From Fibrobacter sp. (GTDB taxonomy: Bacteria > Fibrobacterota > Fibrobacteria > Fibrobacterales > Fibrobacteraceae): a stretch of 64,000 bases of DNA. Made by a program: the position numbers and the translations under genes. The number at the start of each line of letters is the position of its first letter. Position 1 is the stretch's first letter. Below, in pieces: positions 58,033 to 64,000 of this stretch. The stretch spans positions 42,143-106,142 of the forward strand of contig JAAZFC010000036.1 in NCBI GenBank assembly GCA_012511955.1, written 5' to 3'. The notes below the pieces were generated by a model. It had not been told where the DNA came from. It did no database searches and saw only the letters and a program-made list of their open reading frames with translations.

Positions 58033-60435
58033 TTAGTTTACCATTTGCATAAGAGCCAGCAGTTTTTGGCGTTCTTCCCCTTGGGCGCGGTGCAAAGCCT
58101 GGCCCCACACATAGCGATAACCCAAAATCGTCCTTTGGGTGGCATCTTGATAACGCCATTGTTTGCTTTCCAAATTTCTATAGCGGTAATTAGCCGTCGT
58201 GTTTTTTACCAACAGTGAATCTCCCATTTCTTTTGGCACTCCAAAAACTCGCACCATACCCACCAAAGGTGCTAAATGCCCCGCTTGTTGGCCCCCAGGC
58301 ATATCTCGCAAACCACCGTTAAAAGTTATGCTCAAAGGAATCTCCGGCCAATTAGACATCACCAAATCACTGACAAAGGACTGGGCTGGCGACGGTCGCC
58401 ATAAGGAATCCCCCGCCCACCACAAGGAATCTTCTTCTAAGCGCAACAAGGGCGAATTTTGCCATTGATAGGCTTGAGATTGGCGAATTTCTTCGCTTTG
58501 CACCCTAACTTTCCATTGGGGATTTTTCCGCAAAATATCTTCTCTATACCATTCCATCTGCGCTAAACTCATATTGATCACCGCCACATCGGGGCGTATT
58601 TTCTCCACCATTTGCGCATACCACAAAGGAAAAGTGTCGTTGTCGCCATAAGTGAGCAAAACTCCATTTTCTGGCACGCTCATAAGCGTATTATAAGCAT
58701 AATCTATGGGCAAAAAATCCCGCGAACGATCGTGGAACACAAAATGCGACAGGGCAGGTAATAACCACAAAAGCAATCCCAAAGCCACGGCGCTTTTTTG
58801 CATCCATGGTCCCCTAGATTGCACAAATTGCGCCACCGCCAAGCTGAGCAAAAGCGCCCAAAACATAAAGGCAGGAGTGTAAAAATAATCCCTTTCCCGC
58901 ACTTCCCGGCGCACTGGGCCGGGAGGCATGGGCAAAGCCAAACCCGCATTGCGTGCAGCATCTTGCCACGATATTACATCACGTATTACCTGACCATCTG
59001 GACCTTGCAAAAACCTAGCAGCTGTGCTTTGGGTTTGCTTATTCCATTCCCCAATAATGCGACTAAGCTCCGCCACTGACGGCAGAGAAGGTAAATTCAC
59101 CCCCACTTTTTGCTTAATTTCTGACATGCGATCTTCGTACATTTTCGCATCTCGCGAATCGGGCCTAGTGCCATCGGAAAAGTTCACATAAATCGCTAAA
59201 CCCAGGGAACAAGTGGCAAAAAGTCCAAAAATCAGCATAATTTGCGGATTGCGTCGCCACAGCCACAATGCCCACAGTACCGCACTAAAAACTAAAACCC
59301 CTAAAACTCGATGAACGCCGTGCAACCAGCCCATAAATCCTTCATCTAATTGCTCCACACTAAGCGGTGTTTGCGCTCCCAAAGGCGCCGGGGCAATTTG
59401 CTCCAAATGGTAACCTAAATAGCCAATGTTTTCGCTAAAACCCAACAAGTTTCCCCAGGACGCTCGCCGCCAAAAAGCCCGAGAGACCATGCTCATGGAA
59501 CCATACTGTTTGCGTTCTATAACATTAGTGAGCGCTTCAAAATTATGGGGAGAATTTTGGTTCATTTCGGGATGCACATTGGAGCGAACTAACATAACCC
59601 CTTGCACAGAATCCCCCACAAAAGTCAAGCCTAAAGCCAATAAGCCTAATGAGAAAAGCTTGGCAATATTCGCACCTTTTAACTTACTAAATACCCACAA
59701 TGCAAAACTTATTAGCCCTGCCAGCGCCAATAACTTCAAATGTAAAACCACACCCATGACCGCGCTGAAAATAGCCACGCCTATAAAAGCCCAATACAAA
59801 GCTTTTTTCCAGTTTTCTCGACTAAAATACTGTTTTTGCCAAGCTATATACGCCCAAACAAAAGGAAAAGAAAGTAAAGAGTTGGTATGCACTCCCAAAG
59901 CCAACACGCTTATATAAACATAGGCTAAAATAAAGCGATTCCAATACTTACCATCGCGCCAAGTTTCACCAAAAAGCACCAACCACACGCCCAAGGCCAA
60001 AAAGAACATGGAAACGCCATAGACTTCAGCTTCCACGGCATTAAACCAAAAAGTATCATAAAAAGCCAAGGTAGAACCCGCCATAAATGCCAAAGCCCGG
60101 CGCAATAAAGGGCTAATCTCAAACTTTTGCAACAATAAAAGAGCTGTTTCAAAAATTGCCATGCAGGACAAGAGGGCAGAAAAAGCGGATAGCACATTGA
60201 TGCGCAAAGCCGTGGTGCCAATCCATCCAAACAGCACATCTACCACCCGGCCAATCATCACAAAAAGCGGTGTGCCAGGGGGATGAGGAATGCCAAAAAC
60301 ATGGGAGGCCGCAATAAATTCCCCGCAATCCCAAAAAGAAGTGCTGCGGGCTACGGTTAAGCCATAAATAACGGCGATAATGGTAAATAAAGCTATTCTA
60401 AAAGTATTGTCGTGGTTAGTTAATCTTTTCAGCAT
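58033..60435 (-). CDS. DUF2723 membrane protein, putative protein O-mannosyltransferase-like
   Basis: The 800-residue protein has about 12 or more TM helices in its N-terminal two-thirds and a soluble C-terminal part. The DUF2723 signature begins SFWDCGEFIAASHVFGIPHPPGTPLFVMIGRVVDVL (about 31-66), with the acidic residues of the GT-C glycosyltransferase loop. LPIDYAYNTLMSVPENGVLLTYGDNDTFPLWYAQMVEKIRPDVAVINMSL follows later. Family members occur across the FCB group and include animal TMEM260, which has O-mannosyltransferase activity. A role in glycosylating exported proteins is therefore plausible but unproven here. GGGA precedes the ATG. The operon continues into the serine hydrolase. Confidence 0.88.
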   Translation of the reverse strand: MLKRLTNHDNTFRIALFTIIAVIYGLTVARSTSFWDCGEFIAASHVFGIPHPPGTPLFVMIGRVVDVLFGWIGTTALRINVLSAFSALLSCMAIFETALLLLQKFEISPLLRRALAFMAGSTLAFYDTFWFNAVEAEVYGVSMFFLALGVWLVLFGETWRDGKYWNRFILAYVYISVLALGVHTNSLLSFPFVWAYIAWQKQYFSRENWKKALYWAFIGVAIFSAVMGVVLHLKLLALAGLISFALWVFSKLKGANIAKLFSLGLLALGLTFVGDSVQGVMLVRSNVHPEMNQNSPHNFEALTNVIERKQYGSMSMVSRAFWRRASWGNLLGFSENIGYLGYHLEQIAPAPLGAQTPLSVEQLDEGFMGWLHGVHRVLGVLVFSAVLWALWLWRRNPQIMLIFGLFATCSLGLAIYVNFSDGTRPDSRDAKMYEDRMSEIKQKVGVNLPSLPSVAELSRIIGEWNKQTQSTAARFLQGPDGQVIRDVISWQDAARNAGLALPMPPGPVRREVRERDYFYTPAFMFWALLLSLAVAQFVQSRGPWMQKSAVALGLLLWLLPALSHFVFHDRSRDFLPIDYAYNTLMSVPENGVLLTYGDNDTFPLWYAQMVEKIRPDVAVINMSLAQMEWYREDILRKNPQWKVRVQSEEIRQSQAYQWQNSPLLRLEEDSLWWAGDSLWRPSPAQSFVSDLVMSNWPEIPLSITFNGGLRDMPGGQQAGHLAPLVGMVRVFGVPKEMGDSLLVKNTTANYRYRNLESKQWRYQDATQRTILGYRYVWGQALHRAQGEERQKLLALMQMVN

Positions 60436-60449
60436 TAAGTTCCCAAAAG

Positions 60450-62126
60450 TTAAAAGCGATTTATTAAAGATAATACTTCTTGGACTCGGGGCAAAGCTAA
60501 GTCGTAGTGATCGGCCCGGGAAAACTTAAAACCACTTTGCCAAACTTGGCCATACCAATCTCGCAAAATGTCGGCGATGGGTTCTTGGCGGTCATTTTGC
60601 AATAAGCGCAAAGCCAAGAAAATGGCGCCGCGGGTTTGTTCCGGGTCAGTCCATTGGGGAATACGCCCCACATCGACCCGGATCCGGCCCAACTGGGCAA
60701 TATGATGGCGCAAATGGATTTTTATATGGCGTTCTACGCTGGAGTTGGGCCGCAGTTGGTGGGCATAGGCTTTTTGCAAAGCTTCCAACTGCAAACTCTG
60801 CGGCACCACAAACGGCGGATGCCGTTCTGCCACCTGGGCCACTGGATGTTCTGCCACAATCTTTTGCGCCTGGCCGGTGGCATTTCTTGGCTGCCAGCTT
60901 TGCATAACCAACACCTGATCCGCAACCTGCAAATAATCTCCGCAAGCGCCAATCACCATCACCAAACTCACCCCTAATTCCTTAAAATCATCTAAGCGAT
61001 GCCAGAGAGGAATTAGCGGTTCGTTTTCGGCATTCACCAATAACTGCATACGCCCGTCGCGCATCAAAAAGTTTACCGCCGAAGAATCTTCATCTATAAA
61101 AATCAACTTAGCATCGCTGGCCAAAGCTTCCATTAAATTCGCCACTTGAGAGGTAGAACCGGAAGCATTGGCGCTATGAAAATCGGCGGTATCCACCGCT
61201 CCGGGCAAATTGCGCACCAATGCGGAGATATCGATGCCATTTACCCTGCGTCCCGGCTCCGTTTGCACCTTAACTCCGCAGGCTAAGCTCACTACCAGTT
61301 CGCGCCCATCCCCGGGAATATGATCGTAAACGCCATTTTCTAAAGCTTCTAAAAGCGTGGATTTCCCGTGATAAGCTCCGCCGGCAATGATAGTTAAGCC
61401 CGCCGACACAGGCATACCTACAATTTTGCTTCCAGCCACTTCAACTTCCACTTTTTGGTCGGGCGGGCACACAAACGGCTCCGCTTGGTGCAAAACTTCG
61501 CCACTTAAGCTACGCAAACGGGGTAAAATAGCTCCTTCGGCTACGAAAGCTACCCAATTTCGTTCCTCTAACAAGTCGCGTAAAGCTCTTTGCCTTAGCA
61601 AGCAATCTATGTGCTCTTGTAAATCCGCTAAATCGTAGTTTATGCTGTACAAAGCTTCGGTGAGCAAGTCGGGAATCTTTTGCAAAAGCAAAATATTAGC
61701 CGCTTGGGCAAGAATCTTTCTCCCATCTCCAGGCAAAGCCACCGCCAATAAAAGCACCAATTTGTCGTTATCTATGCGACAATAATTGCGGCGCAAAATC
61801 TCCGGACCGCAGGGAGCGATGTTTACAAAACCCTCTTGTTGAACATTGTCAATGCTTTCTTGGGCAAAAATAGGCAACAAACGGCGAAGCAAAAAATCTG
61901 CGGCGGCCAAAGCCTTTTCGGTGCTGTTCCAATAAGATTTATCTAAACCAAGATTTTCTAAACGCACCTCAAGGCGCAACCGCGATGGTCGGGCATGGGG
62001 ATCCCCTTGGATATGAATCCAACTAAAGTCAAAATCCCCCATTTTCCAAGACCAACGCAATAAATCTTTATATGCTCCATAATTTTTACCTTGGAGCGCC
62101 ACTAATTTACGATAAAACTTCTTCAA
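60450..62126 (-). CDS. ABC-class P-loop ATPase (PF09818)
   Basis: The 558-residue protein has the domain family 'predicted ATPase of the ABC class'. An N-terminal region (YKDLLRWSWKMGDFDFSWIHIQGDPHARPSRLRLEV) is followed by Walker A GGAYHGKSTLLEALENGVYDHIPGDGRE (about 252-280), IFIDEDSSAVNFLMRDGRM (Walker B) and DYLQVADQVLVMQSWQPRNAT. Members are soluble and not attached to transporters; their biochemical role is not established. The start is a TTG at 62126, supported by AGGT upstream and by overlap with the stop of the preceding gene (TTGA). A later in-frame GTG is possible but lacks a site. Confidence 0.87.
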   Translation of the reverse strand: MKKFYRKLVALQGKNYGAYKDLLRWSWKMGDFDFSWIHIQGDPHARPSRLRLEVRLENLGLDKSYWNSTEKALAAADFLLRRLLPIFAQESIDNVQQEGFVNIAPCGPEILRRNYCRIDNDKLVLLLAVALPGDGRKILAQAANILLLQKIPDLLTEALYSINYDLADLQEHIDCLLRQRALRDLLEERNWVAFVAEGAILPRLRSLSGEVLHQAEPFVCPPDQKVEVEVAGSKIVGMPVSAGLTIIAGGAYHGKSTLLEALENGVYDHIPGDGRELVVSLACGVKVQTEPGRRVNGIDISALVRNLPGAVDTADFHSANASGSTSQVANLMEALASDAKLIFIDEDSSAVNFLMRDGRMQLLVNAENEPLIPLWHRLDDFKELGVSLVMVIGACGDYLQVADQVLVMQSWQPRNATGQAQKIVAEHPVAQVAERHPPFVVPQSLQLEALQKAYAHQLRPNSSVERHIKIHLRHHIAQLGRIRVDVGRIPQWTDPEQTRGAIFLALRLLQNDRQEPIADILRDWYGQVWQSGFKFSRADHYDLALPRVQEVLSLINRF

Positions 62127-62839
62127 AAAGTAACCTGTAATTGTGCACCACTTTGAGAGCCATCATAGACGGGAGCAAGTGCAAAATGCGTGCTCGAAGT
62201 AGCTCTATATATGCGCATGGCATCAAAAGCGGAAACTAACCTATTTAACACTAAAGCCCCCATGGATACCTGAAAACCAATGCGCGCAATGCGATATCGC
62301 CTTAATATGCTGTTATAAGTTTGCATATTAACTGTATTTTCAGGATTTTCACTGGAACCCCAGTCCCAACTATGGGCAGCATCGAAAGGGTAAAACTTTT
62401 CAGGATCTTGATCGGAGCGAATCAACGCTAAATTGTAATTATCCCCTAAATCGGGGTTGCTATTTTGCCCCATAACTCCATCACGGGAACGGTAGCGGGC
62501 AAGTAAATCTAAAAAATCAGGATCTGCGGGAGGGTTCACAATGCCACTGTGCCGGCGGGCATAACCTTGGGCACTGGCAAGGCTAGTTTGTCCACTAAAC
62601 CATGCCACTGCGGCAGTGCTAATAAAAGCCAAATCTGTCCACAAATAGGCCTGTACCGCACCAGTTTCGCGCAAATACATTTGCCCAGTACCTGGCAAAA
62701 CCCCAGACATTAGCATGGCCAATGCTCCGCTGCGATTTGCATTGCGTGAAATCCCAGGATCCACGCTAATCACCAATTGTGCAGGCAAAATGACTACCGT
62801 CAAAAGCACACAAAGCAATAATGTCCTTACTTTAGCCAC
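62123..62839 (-). CDS. DUF5683-like membrane-associated protein (2)
   Basis: The 238-residue product starts with a signal-like helix (TLLLCVLLTVVILPAQLVISV), then SGALAMLMSGVLPGTGQMYLRE, the 'PGxGQxY' motif of DUF5683. A hydrophobic segment (AYLWTDLAFISTAAVAWFSG) and another near residue 190 (VSMGALVLNRLVSAFDAMRIYR) follow. The start is a GTG at 62839 immediately after the stop of the upstream gene. It is a relative of the next gene in the same operon. Function unknown; family members are envelope proteins. Confidence 0.75.
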   Translation of the reverse strand: MAKVRTLLLCVLLTVVILPAQLVISVDPGISRNANRSGALAMLMSGVLPGTGQMYLRETGAVQAYLWTDLAFISTAAVAWFSGQTSLASAQGYARRHSGIVNPPADPDFLDLLARYRSRDGVMGQNSNPDLGDNYNLALIRSDQDPEKFYPFDAAHSWDWGSSENPENTVNMQTYNSILRRYRIARIGFQVSMGALVLNRLVSAFDAMRIYRATSSTHFALAPVYDGSQSGAQLQVTF

Positions 62840-64000
62840 TTAAAAACCCCAGTGTGCACCCATTTGCAGGGCTAAACCTTGATCCCAATAAAAACCACTT
62901 TGCAGCCTAATATTTTGATACCAAGCCACTTCTTCTTCATAAAGCTTTTTGTTATGGGCATGAGCACTTAGAGCCGCATCCACAGCACTTACAATATGAT
63001 TTAGCATGATTCCGCCCAAAAACCAAACCTGTTTATCCGCTAATTCATTGGCACGCTTACGCATGGAAGCATATTCTTGAGCATGGTCGGACAAAGCTAA
63101 CCCCACATAAGTATCTCCAGACAAATCCAACTCACTGGAGCTACGCACTTCAGTTACATCGCCCCAACCCAAAATAAACTCTTCCCGAGAAATAATTTGA
63201 TAAAAGCGTTGCTCGTCCCAAAAGCCATTTTTACTCATGCTTTTGCCCAGATTTTCATCTACCGGATAACGAGAACTGTGGTTAATATTGCTATTCAAAT
63301 AATCCGCCCTTTCCCCCCTTTCATAGCACTTATTAGTGCCTGCTTTATTGTAAATAGCGGAGCAATACTCCTCGCGACTAATTAAATAAATACTAGAGAA
63401 AGCTGAACGGCTATCCACATCACTCAGTTCACTATATAAGCCTTTAATGCCTTCTTCGTAACGACCCACCGAATAATTCTTATCGGCAAAAGCTTCGTAT
63501 TTTTTCACTTGACGATTGTACAACTTCACAGAATAATGATACCAGAAAGACCCCAAAACAGCTTCGGTAGCTAAATAGGCCACTCCGCGAATGCGATTAA
63601 AGTTATTTGAACCCACATATAGCTGTCCCACCCCAGGCAAAGCCAATGACATAAACAAAGCTTTGCGAGGAGATTTATAACTTCCTTTTAATTCATCTAT
63701 GCCCCGCACCCGTGAAACCTTTACTGGCCCCAAAATATCGGCTCGCGATGTAGCAGATGGTGCGCTAACCACTGGCGTTGAATCCGCAACCATAGGTATA
63801 GCAATGGAATCCATAGCTGGAGGGAGACTTTCAATTGCGGCCACAGAATCTGCATACTCCATTGCCACCGAATCTTGTTGGGCTTGCAAAAGAGAGTCCT
63901 GTTGTTGAATACTAAGCTCCATTGTATCAGTTTTCGCTACTGTTGTATCATCCGTTGTTTCGGGCAAAACTGTATCGACTGTATCGATTTTAGCAACGGC
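62840..64000 (-). CDS. DUF5683-like envelope protein (1), 5' end outside the window
   Basis: The frame stays open to the right edge, so at least 386 residues are present and the true start and signal peptide lie beyond 64000; the in-frame TTG at 63967 is not a convincing start. The visible N-terminal 90 residues are Asp/Thr/Ser/Gln-rich low complexity (TVDTV, QQQDSLLQAQQDS). ALFMSLALPGVGQLYVGSNNFN with the PGxGQxY motif follows, then helix YLATEAVLGSFWYHY, a soluble middle, and LGGIMLNHIVSAVDAALSAHAHNK near the end, which resembles the same region of the next gene. The pair probably arose by duplication. Function unknown. Confidence 0.75.
   Translation of the reverse strand, partial: AVAKIDTVDTVLPETTDDTTVAKTDTMELSIQQQDSLLQAQQDSVAMEYADSVAAIESLPPAMDSIAIPMVADSTPVVSAPSATSRADILGPVKVSRVRGIDELKGSYKSPRKALFMSLALPGVGQLYVGSNNFNRIRGVAYLATEAVLGSFWYHYSVKLYNRQVKKYEAFADKNYSVGRYEEGIKGLYSELSDVDSRSAFSSIYLISREEYCSAIYNKAGTNKCYERGERADYLNSNINHSSRYPVDENLGKSMSKNGFWDEQRFYQIISREEFILGWGDVTEVRSSSELDLSGDTYVGLALSDHAQEYASMRKRANELADKQVWFLGGIMLNHIVSAVDAALSAHAHNKKLYEEEVAWYQNIRLQSGFYWDQGLALQMGAHWGF

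Noticed and set aside
1..64000. tRNA, rRNA, CRISPR arrays, insertion sequences, phage or integrative elements
   Set aside because: Reading both strands showed no tRNA-like cloverleaf, no regularly spaced repeats, no transposase, integrase or phage proteins, and no flanking direct repeats.

Overview
The window looks like a chromosomal segment from a member of the phylum Fibrobacterota. The evidence is a set of lineage-associated proteins: a TIGR02147-type regulator (10024-10875) next to a lipoprotein carrying the 'GTEIGNP' signature (8760-10022), a lipoprotein with the Fibrobacter succinogenes major paralogous domain (27697-28368), family 9 glycoside hydrolases, and multidomain pectate lyases with serine-rich linkers and C-terminal sorting-type domains. 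The DNA is moderately AT-rich and tightly packed, with many 1-10 bp gaps or overlaps. No rRNA, tRNA, insertion sequence, phage gene or CRISPR array was seen, and no gene-free stretch exceeds about 300 bp.

Layout. 1-3025: a truncated DMT transporter, a lipoprotein and a TrpB2-type tryptophan synthase beta chain. 3027-8663 (minus): an apparent operon of a secreted GH9 enzyme, a GH9 enzyme without a signal peptide and an orphan histidine kinase. 8760-10875: lipoprotein plus TIGR02147 regulator. The same GGTTAC-N4-GTAACC palindrome lies in front of both the regulator operon and the GH9 operon. 10967-13509: a small lipoprotein and a chemoreceptor. 13594-20848: a sigma70 promoter and cobalamin riboswitch leading btuB, a BtuG-like propeller lipoprotein, an ATP:corrinoid adenosyltransferase, btuF, cbiZ and cbiB. 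The inner-membrane partners btuC and btuD lie at 23268-25245 on the other strand, in an operon preceded by a perfect CRP-type box. 26100-28368: NfnB-like flavoprotein and the Fib_succ_major lipoprotein.

28543-47252 holds three pectate-lyase-type genes, at 28543, 43351 and 45507. Each has a GTTGTC-N4-GACAAC palindrome (one with a single mismatch) 72-73 nt before its start codon. Between them lie rmuC, a TetR-controlled RND efflux operon, two tandem paralogous envelope proteins and two tandem exported ankyrin-repeat proteins. 47381-50104: NfnA-like subunit and a GGDEF/EAL protein. 50235-53848: a biotin-dependent carboxylase operon (carrier, biotin-carboxylase-like subunit, carboxyltransferase). 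The biotin-carboxylase-like protein has lost most catalytic residues. A second CRP-type box lies between this operon and a small unknown gene. 54346-64000: HtrA protease, XRE regulator, zinc metallopeptidase, serine hydrolase, DUF2723 membrane protein, ABC-class ATPase and two DUF5683-like proteins, the last truncated by the window end.

Together the genes describe an anaerobic-style plant-polysaccharide degrader. It has cellulose and pectin depolymerases, corrinoid scavenging and remodelling that could feed B12-dependent metabolism such as the methylmalonyl-CoA route, a split Nfn-type transhydrogenase, and biotin-dependent acyl-CoA chemistry. The most unusual observations are the shared palindrome ahead of all three pectate lyases, the degenerate biotin carboxylase, the GGTTAC palindrome linking a TIGR02147 regulator to GH9 genes, and the BtuB/BtuG-like pair.
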